NCBI GenBank assembly: GCA_910583795.1
Contig: CAJTZQ010000021.1
Span: 1 to 50,467, forward strand
Direction: 5' to 3'
Source: an uncultured Muribaculaceae bacterium
Lineage (GTDB): Bacteria > Bacteroidota > Bacteroidia > Bacteroidales > Muribaculaceae
Length of the DNA: 50,467 bases
Shown piece after piece: positions 24,824 to 35,300 of this stretch. The notes beneath the pieces were generated by a model that had not been told where the DNA came from, did no database searches, and saw nothing but the letters and a program-made list of their open reading frames with translations. The position numbers were made by a program, and so were the translations under genes. Positions within the stretch are counted from its first letter, which is position 1. Every line of letters begins with the position of its first letter.

Positions 24824-25762
24824 ATGAAACTATATAATATAACTTTGGGCATGCTCGCCACCTTTATTGGATTGGCAGCATCGGGATGCTCAGATTCTGA
24901 CGACTGGACACCCGGTCCGCAGGATAATGAGACAGGGGTATCAGCCTATTTCCCTGTCCCTGAAAAGACATCTTATATTTTCGACTCCGAATTATCAGCC
25001 GAAAATATGACCATCAATGTGTCAGTATCCCGAAAAAATACTGCTGATGCCGTCTCCGTACCTATTATCTTACAAACCGAGACTGAGGGCATAAGCATAC
25101 CACAGTCAGTGAATTTCGGTGCGGGGGAATCCACTTCTTCCTTCCTCGTGAATTGTGCAGGTATCCCTGATGGGAAAAATGTCGGGTTTACCATTTCTCT
25201 TGATCCATCTCAAACAAACACGTATGGCGAAGGTCTATATGCAGTTTCATTCTCAGTTATAAAGGCTGATTGGATTGAGGCATCGGATAATGTGCGTTAC
25301 ATCTATTCAGACGCAAGTGGTAATCAACTCTATCCCGACACCTACGGGAAACTATATCAGCTACAGGGAACTGACACATTCAGACTTACAGATTATTTCG
25401 GTTCCGGTCTTGAGATGCAGTTTGAATGCACCACTCCGGAAACAACGATCATGAAACCATTAATCAATGCTGATTTTGAAAATGTCTACGAGGAAGACAA
25501 AGAGAGTCTCGGATGGTATCTTTATAATGAGGCGGAACAAGACTGGCCGTCATGGGTGCCCGGAAATGTAGAAGGATATACAGCAATTTCGTATCTGACA
25601 TTCTTTGCAGTTTCAAATTACAACACCTGCAATCTTATCTACAACCCCGACACTCTATATGGATACATGTGGTTCTCGACCGGTATTGACTTCGCGGACG
25701 AATCTTTCACATGGGGATCTTTCCAGATTGATTTCAATCTCAAGTATAATCCTTTTGAATAA
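24824..25762 (+). CDS. Surface lipoprotein with Calx-beta-like domain, SusCD-associated
   Basis: This 312-residue lipoprotein has a lipobox ending LAASGC (Cys22). Residues about 40-145 look like a Calx-beta/immunoglobulin-like sandwich (NMTINVSVSRKN, SVPIIL, VNFGAGESTSSFLV). The C-terminal part is not recognised. The frame is open from 24776, overlapping the SusD-like gene, but the ATG at 24824 starts exactly at the signal peptide (MKLYNITLG). Third place after SusC and SusD suggests an auxiliary surface binding protein like SusE, although sequence identity to SusE cannot be claimed. Confidence 0.75.
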   Translation: MKLYNITLGMLATFIGLAASGCSDSDDWTPGPQDNETGVSAYFPVPEKTSYIFDSELSAENMTINVSVSRKNTADAVSVPIILQTETEGISIPQSVNFGAGESTSSFLVNCAGIPDGKNVGFTISLDPSQTNTYGEGLYAVSFSVIKADWIEASDNVRYIYSDASGNQLYPDTYGKLYQLQGTDTFRLTDYFGSGLEMQFECTTPETTIMKPLINADFENVYEEDKESLGWYLYNEAEQDWPSWVPGNVEGYTAISYLTFFAVSNYNTCNLIYNPDTLYGYMWFSTGIDFADESFTWGSFQIDFNLKYNPFE

Positions 25763-25774
25763 AGACTGACAGAC

Positions 25775-27265
25775 ATGAAAAAGATAAGAATTTTCGCCAT
25801 GCTGCTCAGCCTGGCGTGCGCCACAGGATTTGTGGCATGTGACGACGACGAAGACGTAAAACAGGCTTTGCAGACACCTTCAGTGTCTGATACCTTTAGC
25901 GATTATCAGTCGCTCGATTTCAAATGGGATGCCGTTGACAATACCATTCAATATGGCTACAAGCTCTACAGCTCTGACGACATGGTAGTAGAAGCCGGCG
26001 TTACTAAAGGGACAGAAATAAGGTTCACCGGTCTGCAGCCTGCCTCTACCTATAAGCTCCTCGTATGGGCATTTGCAGGTCTTGACACTGATTATTCCAC
26101 TTCTCCCGCTGCCGAGCTCACAGCTACCACTGCAGCCCTCAAAACACTGTCAACTCCCACAAATGTCGCCGTGACAAACAATACCGCCACTTGGGATGCC
26201 GTAGAGAATGCCGATTCATATTCCTACACCATCACTACAGCTGAAGGCGGAATCGTGAATTCAGGAACTGTGACAACCACATCTGTAAGGATTTCCGGTC
26301 TGGAAGAGGGAGAATATAACTTCTCTGTTAAGGCTGCGACCACACAGGGCGGCTTCCTTCCGGAAAGTGATACAGCCACAGTGGCATTCCAATTCAAGGC
26401 TTCCTCGCCGGCATACCTTTGGAAAGCTACCGGAACGTACTATAGCTATATCCTCAACAAATCATGGGACGTAACCCTATTCGCTTATTCAGACGGAACT
26501 TATTCAATCCCGGCATTCTATGGAGTCGAAGGATATGATCTAAATTTCTCTGTAGGTGATGACGGCAAACTGACCATCCTTTCAGGGACGTCTGATTATG
26601 AAGACTATTTCACAGTTGCAACCGGTGTGCCTTCTGTAGGCGATATATTTATATACGTGGCAGAAAACAGTTTCTCAGGATTCGAGGGAAGTTCTGCAGG
26701 TGGTGATTTATGGATGTCATATTATGATGCCGATTGGACAAACTGGTATGAAAGCGACACTTTCAACTGGACTTCATCCACACCAGGAGGGAATTCTCTT
26801 ACAATAGACGATCTTGTGGGAAGTTACTCATCCTATTTCCAAGGATATGACGAGTTAGGCGATGAAAAAAATGATAACGTAGATTATGAATGGTATGGAG
26901 CCGAGATTACCAAGGTTGACGACAAAACCGTGGCAATTTCAAATCTGTATTGGACCGGTTATCCCGTAAATGGTGTGGTTGACTTCGATAATAAAACCAT
27001 TACAATCTCACCTCAAGAATGCGGCAACTACACACTTGCCTCGGTTGAAGGAGTGGACCAGTCTATTGTCGCTTCCATTAACGACGACGGTTCGATTTTT
27101 CTACCTCATGTTGCATACTGGTATTGCTGGGATCCTGACTGGTATTATTACACAGATCTCAACATCACTCTGACAAAATCTTCCGAAACAAGAAGTGCTA
27201 AGGCAAAGTCTCACAATTCTTACCATAAGCGACCACTGAAAGCTTCAGGCAAGGCACATAAGTAA
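25775..27265 (+). CDS. Surface lipoprotein with two fibronectin type III domains
   Basis: This 496-residue lipoprotein has a lipobox ending GFVAC (Cys22) and an acidic DDDED linker. Two FN3-like domains follow, at about 30-120 (LDFKWDAVDNTIQYGYKLY...FTGLQPASTYKLLVWA) and 125-207 (ATWDAVENADSYSYTI...ISGLEEGEYNFSVKA). The C-terminal 280 residues are rich in Tyr, Trp and Asp and unassigned; they may bind a glycan. The last 20 residues are basic (Lys, Arg, His), unlike the rest. It is the last gene of the operon and is followed by a strong terminator. Confidence 0.8.
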   Translation: MKKIRIFAMLLSLACATGFVACDDDEDVKQALQTPSVSDTFSDYQSLDFKWDAVDNTIQYGYKLYSSDDMVVEAGVTKGTEIRFTGLQPASTYKLLVWAFAGLDTDYSTSPAAELTATTAALKTLSTPTNVAVTNNTATWDAVENADSYSYTITTAEGGIVNSGTVTTTSVRISGLEEGEYNFSVKAATTQGGFLPESDTATVAFQFKASSPAYLWKATGTYYSYILNKSWDVTLFAYSDGTYSIPAFYGVEGYDLNFSVGDDGKLTILSGTSDYEDYFTVATGVPSVGDIFIYVAENSFSGFEGSSAGGDLWMSYYDADWTNWYESDTFNWTSSTPGGNSLTIDDLVGSYSSYFQGYDELGDEKNDNVDYEWYGAEITKVDDKTVAISNLYWTGYPVNGVVDFDNKTITISPQECGNYTLASVEGVDQSIVASINDDGSIFLPHVAYWYCWDPDWYYYTDLNITLTKSSETRSAKAKSHNSYHKRPLKASGKAHK

Positions 27266-27285
27266 AAATAACAGCTTAAATATTG

Positions 27286-27320
27286 AAAAAGGTGTATCAA
27301 ATTTCCGATACACCTTTTTT
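27286..27320 (+). terminator. Terminator of the first SusC/SusD operon
   Basis: AAAAAGGTGTATC (27286-27298) pairs with GATACACCTTTTT (27307-27319), giving a stem that runs into a T-tract. Confidence 0.9.
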
Positions 27321-27395
27321 ATGTGCCTTGCATATGATGAAGACAACAACCTGCTTCATCAAGTTCCGGAATATGCATCAGGAAAAAACACTAAG

Positions 27396-27555
27396 AGTAT
27401 GTTTACTTTTGGCTTATGTTAAGATTTAGAGAAGATTTTCGAGTCAATTTTTAGATTGAGTGAAGGAGTTATGGGGTTCCATAACGACTGAACGAAAGCT
27501 TAAAATTGACCGAAAAGAGCTTTAAAGATTTCATAAAGTTAAAAGTAAACATACT
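27396..27555. mobile_element. 160-bp MITE-like hairpin element
   Basis: The ends AGTATGTTTACTTTT (27396-27410) and AAAAGTAAACATACT (27541-27555) are 15-bp perfect terminal inverted repeats. They are flanked by CTAAG direct repeats (27391-27395 and 27556-27560), which looks like a 5-bp target duplication. The interior is also an imperfect palindrome, centred near 27476 (TTATGG...CCATAA), so the element can fold along its whole length. No coding sequence is present, so it would need a transposase supplied elsewhere. Confidence 0.85.
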
Positions 27556-27573
27556 CTAAGTATCTTTATAATA

Positions 27574-27933
27574 ATTCCGGAGTGCGGCTCACGCCGTCCT
27601 CCGGAATCAGACATCCGGTCTACACACGGATGAGATACATTATGAAACGTACTCGTCAGTAGTAAGAATATACCGGTCAGTAGTAAGAAAACTTATCTGA
27701 AATAATAACCTGCTAATAACCTGTTAGTAATAAGAAATCCTTGTTAGTAATAAGAAATAAGAGCCTGATTTGATATCTTTGAGTTGTGAGTCTTGAGTCT
27801 TGAGTTGTGAGTTGTGAGTTGCGAGAGTTTTCAAATTTATCAGATATGATTCTTATAAATCGTATAAGGTTTATAAGTCGTATATGACTTATAAGATTTA
27901 TAATCTCCGATCACTCTTGACTCTTCACCCTTT
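27574..27933. repeat. Intergenic region with hairpins, iterated 14-15-mers and heptamers
   Basis: A hairpin with arms ATTCCGGAG and CTCCGGAAT lies at 27574-27607. GTCAGTAGTAAGAA occurs at 27655 and 27676, and GTTAGTAATAAGAAA at 27723 and 27743, steps of 20-21 bp. GAGTTGT-type heptamers run from about 27781 to 27825. A stem TTATAAGTC/GACTTATAA lies at 27871-27894. The region separates two convergent operons and shows no gene. Confidence 0.7.
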
Positions 27934-29196
27934 TTAAGGAATCTTGAGACCCATGGAAGTGATATAACCTTCCTGGGGCACACAGTTCTTTTGCTTGCAT
28001 TGTTCGATAAACTTGTCGAGAGCAACCTGAGCCCTAACCCTGTCGGGTTTTGCCTCACGCACTTCCGCAAAAGTATGGTGAGGACCTTCGGCAAATTTTA
28101 CCACCTCTTCCCACTCTTCAGGCATTGTTATGCCCATCATGCAGCTGTTGTCACGCTTCTTGTATGGCCAGAAAGTATAACCGATATTGTTGTCTTTCAT
28201 CACCTTTACAAAATCAGCCTGCCATTCGTCGGTGTTATGTCCGATCTCACCCATATACATCGGGCGATTGCTCTTGTCGCGGAAATCGATATACGACTGT
28301 ATTGCAGGTGCGGTTGCAGGTCCCCCGTAACGATGGCATGTAAACATCAGCTGCGGATCATAATCCGTGTCTTTCAGCGGCTCGAAATTACTGTTCCATT
28401 GGGGAGCACCAATCAGAATGATATGATTGGGATCGACTTCACGGATAGCAGCCACTGCCTTCTTGTGGAGAGGTTCGAGTTTTGCGTTAAGTTCATCCTG
28501 ATTGTCGAAATAAGTGGCTATCGGCTCATTGATGAGTTCATATCCGAGAATCACCGGTTCATTTTTGTAATAATCGGCTATCTTGCGCCATATTTCGCAG
28601 AATTGTTCCTGATTTTTTTCATTTTCAAAAAGCCAGGGATAACCGTATGAATCATCAATATTGTCTCCGGTCTGACCGCCGGGAGCATCATGCATGTCGA
28701 GAATCAGATAAAGATTGTCGGCACGACACCAGTTCACAACACTGTCTATGCGTGCAAAACCGTCTTGACCGGAGGTCAGCCCCATATAGTCTTCATCAGT
28801 AAAGAGTTTATAATGGAAAGGAAGGCGTATGGTGTTGGCGCCGGTAGCCGCTATGAAATCTATATCTTCTTTCGTGATGTAGTTGTCTTTAAACTGCTTC
28901 CAGAACTCCGCAGTTTTTTCCGGCCCTACAAGATGAGAAAACAGGTCGTTGATCTGGCGGGGTGCATTCATTCTCTGGAAGCCGAACATATAGCCTTCCG
29001 GATTAAGCCAGTTGCCCAGATTAGTTCCGACAATAAAAAATTTATTGCCGTCAGGGGCGATAAGGTCCGCGCCCTTTACCTGCATAAATTTTATATCTTC
29101 TGTGGCGGCATCCGCATTTTGCGTGCAGCTACATGCAGCAGAGGCGAGAAGCAACCCTGACACGCCGCAAATAAGTGATGTCTTAAATCTTTTCAT
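27934..29196 (-). CDS. Glycoside hydrolase family 5 lipoprotein
   Basis: This 420-residue enzyme has a lipoprotein-type N-terminus (LLLASAAC, Cys22) and a GH5 (beta/alpha)8 barrel. GTNLGNWLNPEG (57-68) and NTIRLPFHY (121-129) form the start of the barrel. The acid/base is E224 in YELINEPIA, and the nucleophile is E317 in MYMGEIGHN. GH5 enzymes cleave beta-glucans, mannans and related chains. Together with the GH16 in the same locus, a beta-glucan substrate is likely, but the subfamily cannot be fixed by eye. It is the last gene of the utilization locus, about 125 bp after the binding lipoprotein. Confidence 0.9.
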   Translation of the reverse strand: MKRFKTSLICGVSGLLLASAACSCTQNADAATEDIKFMQVKGADLIAPDGNKFFIVGTNLGNWLNPEGYMFGFQRMNAPRQINDLFSHLVGPEKTAEFWKQFKDNYITKEDIDFIAATGANTIRLPFHYKLFTDEDYMGLTSGQDGFARIDSVVNWCRADNLYLILDMHDAPGGQTGDNIDDSYGYPWLFENEKNQEQFCEIWRKIADYYKNEPVILGYELINEPIATYFDNQDELNAKLEPLHKKAVAAIREVDPNHIILIGAPQWNSNFEPLKDTDYDPQLMFTCHRYGGPATAPAIQSYIDFRDKSNRPMYMGEIGHNTDEWQADFVKVMKDNNIGYTFWPYKKRDNSCMMGITMPEEWEEVVKFAEGPHHTFAEVREAKPDRVRAQVALDKFIEQCKQKNCVPQEGYITSMGLKIP

Positions 29197-29321
29197 TATG
29201 AGGATTGTATTAGAGTTCCCATAAAACGGGATTAAAATTAAATGGAGCCCCCGCCTCCATCGACGGAGGCTCCAAGTAAACCTAAAGTGGATAATCTTTT
29301 TTACCGTGATTTCTCACCTGC

Positions 29322-30704
29322 TTATTTATCCTGATGTTCCTGAATTATGATATCCTTGATGGTTATCGTGGTCCCGGCAGGACAGCCACCGAAGTCAAAC
29401 ACGAGCATCACGTCATCGAGCTGCTTTCCTGTCAGGTTCGCAAACCCGAATGTAAGGTCGCCGTTTGCATACAGATTAACCCGAGGATCTACATAGAATG
29501 CATCGTCGGCACCGTTTGTAAGCTTGATGGTGGCGCCATAGAATGTAGAAGTAGAACCGAGTGTCACGCGGTAATCATAACTCTTCGAAGCATCGAGAGA
29601 AAGATCGGATTTCAATTTGAACTGAGCTTTCCACTGATCTACTCCCGGAGCCTGGTTGTAAGTAAGAAGGATAGAATTCCCCTCCTCTACCACATCAGGA
29701 TTTGCAACATCACCGTCCCAGCCTGCGCCTGAAGTCCATGACTCAATTGTATATTTGGCATCATTCCAAAGATTCTGCTCTGAATCTACCGAAACCCATT
29801 TGCAATCGGGAGTATCCGGGAGTTTAATAGTGTTATTGTCTGCATTATGTTCCATGAATACTACATTCTGAATTACAAAACTCTTGTTGGCGTTGCCTGC
29901 AAAATCAAGAGTCAAATTCAGGTTGCCGTCGAAACCGGGGAGATTGGCGAAATGATAGAAGTTTCCTCCTGCCACAAAATCAATCTTATCAGCAACAAAG
30001 AATGTATTGTCGTCACCATCTTTCTGAACTTTTACAGTCACGACTGCATCTGCCGACGGATTGATAAAGATTGAGAAATCGTACGTTTTGGAAGCTTCAA
30101 CCGGAATGTTGGTCGAAAGATGTACCTGACCCTGCCACTGGTCTCCACCCATATCAGACGGACAGGTGAAGCTGATTTCTTCATTCGTAAGATCTATGGC
30201 GGGCGTATCTATCTGACCCCACCCGGAATTTGCAAACCAATAAGAAGGGGTAATCGAGCAATTTTTCCAAAGGTTTGACGGGCTGTCGTAGTCATAGCCC
30301 ATAAAGGCGTCGCCCCCGAGATTGTTTTCGATATGGATGGTGGATGAAGCTATTGTTCTTGACAATCCCGCATGGTTCATAACCTGCAATTCTATTGGAT
30401 AATCACCCTTAGCGCGGATCTGTCCAGCCACTCCGTCGGCGATCTTCACAGTCGGTTTCTTATCTGTTCCATTTTCATAGATTGTCCAAAGAAGACGTAC
30501 ACCTTTTGTTGATCCCGACGGGCTTACTGCTGAAGCCGACCATTCATTTGTTTCCTGATTTACCGTCACATTAATGGTGTACTGACTTGCATCGGCAAGC
30601 CCTGACTCCGACGGATAGTCAATCGACTCAGATGCGCAGGATGAAAACGCCAAAAGCGCTCCGGCAGTGGCTGCAAAGGAGAATATTTTATTGAGTATTT
30701 TCAT
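29322..30704 (-). CDS. Surface glycan-binding lipoprotein (SusE/F position)
   Basis: This 460-residue lipoprotein has a lipobox ending LAFSSC (Cys23). An Ig/PKD-like domain (about 40-130) is followed by two similar beta-sandwich domains. Each has the pattern W..W/DQW.(G/A)Q..L..(N/D)...(E/D)ASK.YD(F/Y), and later a FY/YA...F.F..L stretch. This repeat suggests tandem carbohydrate-binding modules, CBM4/9-like in style. The position directly after SusD and before the GH5 fits a surface glycan-binding protein that holds the polysaccharide at the cell surface. Confidence 0.8.
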   Translation of the reverse strand: MKILNKIFSFAATAGALLAFSSCASESIDYPSESGLADASQYTINVTVNQETNEWSASAVSPSGSTKGVRLLWTIYENGTDKKPTVKIADGVAGQIRAKGDYPIELQVMNHAGLSRTIASSTIHIENNLGGDAFMGYDYDSPSNLWKNCSITPSYWFANSGWGQIDTPAIDLTNEEISFTCPSDMGGDQWQGQVHLSTNIPVEASKTYDFSIFINPSADAVVTVKVQKDGDDNTFFVADKIDFVAGGNFYHFANLPGFDGNLNLTLDFAGNANKSFVIQNVVFMEHNADNNTIKLPDTPDCKWVSVDSEQNLWNDAKYTIESWTSGAGWDGDVANPDVVEEGNSILLTYNQAPGVDQWKAQFKLKSDLSLDASKSYDYRVTLGSTSTFYGATIKLTNGADDAFYVDPRVNLYANGDLTFGFANLTGKQLDDVMLVFDFGGCPAGTTITIKDIIIQEHQDK

Positions 30705-30763
30705 TTGTTATCTTGTTTTTAGGGGGGAGGGGGGCGCTACCCCACCTCCCGGATTACTATTTA

Positions 30764-32317
30764 TCAGTTATAGTAAGGGTTCTGAGTTATAGAGCCATTG
30801 CTTCGGTCGATTGTCTCCTGTGAGAACGGGAGATACTTCTTGTTGGCTGTATACGATTGCTGACGGTTCATAGTGGGATCGTCAAGTTCGTTGTCAGGTA
30901 CGAGCAGAGTCTCGCCAAGACCGGAACGGAGAATATCCCAATAACGTTTACCTTCGCCGAGGAACTCGAATTTACGCTCGTCGAGGATATTGGCGAGAGT
31001 AGCCGGTTTTGAACCCAAACCAGCACGGCTGCGCACCTGATCGAGCCATCCCTGTGCATCGCCTGCACCGCCACCACGCACCACGAGTTCGGCTGCATTA
31101 AGCAGAACCTCGGAATAACGGTAAAGACGGAGGTTGTTGTTATAGTTAAGGGTCTTGTCGCCTGTAGCATCCTTATTATTTTTATCCATAGGAGAATATT
31201 TGCCGAGGAAGTAACCGGTGTCTTGATATCCAACCTGATAAGAACCCGGTTCAGGCGTCCATATTGATACGTCGCGACGAACGTCACCATTCTCGAAAGA
31301 TTTGTAGCATGATTCGCGCACCGTACCGAATCCCCATCCGTTGCCATTGTGGATGCCGTCTCTTCCGTCATAGCCACGGGCTCCTATCATTGCCGGCACA
31401 ACAGTACCGCCGCAGACACCGCCCCAGCTCCAGCCACGGTTAGCCTGGAAACTTGAGTAGTTGATTTCGAAGATCGACTCCTTGCTCCATTCGCCTTCAA
31501 CGTCCCAAATGCTTGCATAGTCGTCTACAAGATCATAATCAGGAGAGTTGATAATCTGCTTCATATATTCAAGACACTTGCCGAAACGGGTTTCGTCGTT
31601 TTGATACATGACAATCTCCGTGTAGAGCATATATACGAAAGGCATCGTGACATGACCTTCCTCGCCTGTCTTGGCTTTCCATTCAAGATTGTCGGCTGCT
31701 ATGATGCCCTCCAGATCCTCTACAAGGAACTGATAGACCTCATCATGTGAATATTGCACACCTGTATAGCCGTTGCTTGCGCTGAGGTTTTCTGAATAAT
31801 AAGGTATGTTGCCCCACCAGTGCCACAGTTGATTGTAGAAGAACACTCTCAACGCCAAGACCTGACTCTTGTAGTAATCCTGTTTTTCCTGAGTCCAACC
31901 GTGTTCTGCATCTTTCACCCAGTAATTGTCCATGTAGAAAATCACGTCGTTGCAGCGCTTCACACCCGAATATGCGTTCTCCCAGTTGGTGGTGAGGACC
32001 TGAGTCGTGGAGACATTAAAGTTATATACCCCTTTATATTGTGCCATATCGTTTGCATCGCCGCCACCGGGATAACACTGGTCGGACAGCACCTCCGGAT
32101 ATATGTTCAGACCGCAGTAGTTGTTGGCATAGTCAAACCAATGCATCGGATCATAAGCAGCGGTGAGCGCCTCCTGGATCTTATCATCATTGGTGTAGTA
32201 GACCTCGATAGTGTCTTCGGTCTTGGGCAGAATCTCGAGCCATTCGGAGTCGCACGATGTCATCACGCCACCCAAGGCAAGAAAAGAGAGCGCTATTAAT
32301 GTTTTATTGAGTTTCAT
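30764..32317 (-). CDS. SusD/RagB-family glycan-binding lipoprotein
   Basis: This 517-residue lipoprotein has a lipobox ending GGVMTSC (Cys22) and SusD hallmarks: YYTNDDKIQEALTAAYDPM near the N-terminus, YKSQVLALRVFFYNQLWHWWG, LRLYRYSEVLLNAAELVVRG and DERKFEFLGEGKRYWDILRSG. It starts 27 bp after the SusC stop and would form the lid of that transporter. Its many surface Trp and Tyr residues agree with glycan binding. The C-terminal ITQNPYYN ending is typical of the family. Confidence 0.95.
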   Translation of the reverse strand: MKLNKTLIALSFLALGGVMTSCDSEWLEILPKTEDTIEVYYTNDDKIQEALTAAYDPMHWFDYANNYCGLNIYPEVLSDQCYPGGGDANDMAQYKGVYNFNVSTTQVLTTNWENAYSGVKRCNDVIFYMDNYWVKDAEHGWTQEKQDYYKSQVLALRVFFYNQLWHWWGNIPYYSENLSASNGYTGVQYSHDEVYQFLVEDLEGIIAADNLEWKAKTGEEGHVTMPFVYMLYTEIVMYQNDETRFGKCLEYMKQIINSPDYDLVDDYASIWDVEGEWSKESIFEINYSSFQANRGWSWGGVCGGTVVPAMIGARGYDGRDGIHNGNGWGFGTVRESCYKSFENGDVRRDVSIWTPEPGSYQVGYQDTGYFLGKYSPMDKNNKDATGDKTLNYNNNLRLYRYSEVLLNAAELVVRGGGAGDAQGWLDQVRSRAGLGSKPATLANILDERKFEFLGEGKRYWDILRSGLGETLLVPDNELDDPTMNRQQSYTANKKYLPFSQETIDRSNGSITQNPYYN

Positions 32318-32344
32318 AATAATTATAGGTTCTTGAAATTGTGG

Positions 32345-35300
32345 TTAGAGAGAAACATTGAAACCGATAGTCCATGTGCGAGCCACAGGATAGTTGCCGT
32401 AATCGATACCGATTGCTGTGCCGTCGCCTACTTCAGGAGTGAAGCCATGATATTTTGTGGCTGTGAAAAGATTTTCACCCATCACATATAATCTGAAATT
32501 TGACAATCCAAGTTTGTTCACCCATTGAGTGGGGAGAGTATAACTGAGAGTCAGATTTGCAAGACGGAGATATGCACCGTTATGCACATAGAGATCGGAA
32601 GACTTATAGTTGTGCTGGTCGCTCAGGCGGTAAAGAGGATATTTGTTGGTTGTGCCTTCGCCGGTCCAACGGTTGAGCATCCATGCAGGGAGATTCTTTG
32701 CAGGTGTGTCGCCACGGAGTGAAGCGTCATATACTTCATTGCCCCAGACACCCTGGAAGTAACCGGTGAGAGAGAGACCTTTCCAGTCAACACCGAAGTG
32801 GAAGCCGTATGTCCAGTCAGGAAGACCTTTGCCAAGTTTCGTACGGTCGTCAGCGTTGACTGTACCGTCGCCGTTAGTGTCAAGGAAGATCAGGTCGCCG
32901 GGATGGGCGTAGTACTCTGTATTTGCTTCAGTTAGATTGTATTTCTGATTATATTCGTCAGCCTGAGCCTGGTTCTGGAATACACCGCCTGTCTTGAATC
33001 CATAGAAATATGGGAACACTTCTCCATCTGCATAGCGGGCGATATCACCGGCTGTACCGTTGCTCTGGGCTGTAGCCCAACCGTTGGCGTTCCCAAGATA
33101 GATAAGTTTGTTCTTCATCCAGGAGAGGTTGCCCGCAAGGTTCACGTTAAATTCTCCGAAACGGTTGTTCCAACGAAGTTCCATCTCGACACCCTGGTTA
33201 GACATCTTGCCGACGTTGCCGATAGGAAGTGACTCACCTACATAGTTAGGGATCTGCATTTCCATAAGCATGCCGATTGTCTTCTTATAATAGTAGTCTA
33301 CAGTGAACTGAAGTGAGTTGTTCATGAATCCCAAATCAAGACCGGCGTCATACTGTTCCGATTCCTCCCATTTCAAGTCAGGATTGGCAAGACCGGAAGC
33401 TTTTGAACCATAAGTCTGAGGAGTGCCTTCAGGACCGAAATAGTAGTTGTTGCCGCCGTTTGTCAGCACGGTATAACGGAAATCACCGATATTCTCATTA
33501 CCGTTCTTACCCCAGCTAAGACGGAGCTTGCCCGCTGTGAGCCACGGAGCCTTCCCTGCGAGGAACGATTCATTGGTGAAATTCCAACCGGCAGATACAG
33601 AGGGGAATGTGGCCCATTTGTTGTTGATTCCGAATCGTGAAGAACCGTCACGACGTACAGTCACCTGCAACATGTAGCGATTGGCATAGTCGTAACTTAC
33701 ACGTCCAAAGTAGGAAGCCAGGCGAGGCCATGCATTGTTAGGTCCGGCGTTACCTGTACGGCTTTCACCGTCCTTGCCTGAGTTAGGCTGAGCCAACGCT
33801 GTGTCAACGTATGGTTTGTCAAGGTTCATCAATTTGTTGGCGCTTGCGTTTATCCACCATCCGGTCGCCTCCTTCGCTGTCTGACCCAACACAACACTTA
33901 AATTGTGGTCTTCAGCAAATGTTTTATCATAGGTGATGACATTTTCAAGCTGCCATGTCCATCCTTTATTCCAGTTATCCCATGCTGAAGCCTGGTCCGC
34001 GGAACGATAGTTCAGGTTGCTGAAATAAGCAGCCTCGTTATGTCCGCGGTCACCCCAGAAACCAAAGTCACCACCGAAACTGATACGGTATTTGATAGCA
34101 TCCCAGATCTGAAGTTCAGCATTGAAGTTTGCCACAATCTTGTGGCTCCAATTCTTAGCTGCCGGATATGACCATCCCTGAAGAGGGTTGGTAAGCTCCT
34201 GATAACCGCCGCCGAATGCCTCGGGCACTGTGTAAAGATTGCCGTTCGCATCATAGCGGGGAACGTAATTGGAGTTGGCTGCATAGAATGCCATCTGCTG
34301 CTTATACATGTCGCTGCCAGGCTCAAGGGTTGGAGTGAGGAGCGGAGACATACCGAGGGCGTTGGTGATAGCACCGCCATAATAACCGCCACCGCCGCCG
34401 AATCCTACACTGTGGATGCGTGAATAAGCAAGGTTGGTGGTCAACACAAGCTTATTGAGATAGTTACGTTTGTTTGAATCGTCAAAGAGTGTGTAGGTGT
34501 TGTTTGAGCGGAGAGTCAGACGATCATAGTTCGACTGGTTGTAGTTACCACCCATGATACCATCCTGCTTATAATAGCCGAGCGAGAGATAGTAATTTAC
34601 TTTTTCAGTACCACCGGCAACCGACACCTGATGGTTCATTACAGGTGCATTGTCGTTGAAGATGGCTTTTTCCCAATCATAACCGTTACCCTGCGAATAG
34701 GGATCGCCCTGAACCTGAGAAGGGATCGCCTGTCCTGCGTTGAGATAACCCTCCTGCTTCATCATCATATACTGTGCACCATTAAGGACTTTCACCTTCT
34801 TGCCTACACTCTGCCAGCCATAGCTGAAGTCGTAGGTGACTTTGGCACGACCTTCCTTACCTTTTTTAGTGGTGACGAGCACAACACCGTTGGCTGCACG
34901 GGCACCATAAACGGCACCTGACGCCGCATCCTTAAGCACTTCTATGCTCTGGATATCATTAGGGTTGAGATAGTCAAGACCTCCCTCGATAGGCATACCG
35001 TCGACAATGTAAAGAGGATTTGAGTTGTTGATTGTGCCGACACCACGCACACGGATCTGGTTGCTGTGGCCCGGTTGTCCGTTAGGAGTGGTGACTGTCA
35101 CACCGGCGGTGAGACCCTTGAGGGCATCTTCCACGCGCACAGGTGCAGTCTGAGAAATCTCTTTCTCACTCACTTTAGAGATCGCCGCGGTCACCACGCT
35201 TTTCTTCTGAGTGCCATAACCGACAACCACTAAGTCGTCGAGCATTTCAGAGTCTTCCACGAGTGTGACTTTCACATCAGCCATCTGACCGTTCACCTTT

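Noticed and set aside
27991..28650. 219-aa plus-strand frame opposite the GH5 gene
   Set aside because: The minus-strand GH5 has intact catalytic residues; the antisense frame has no family features.
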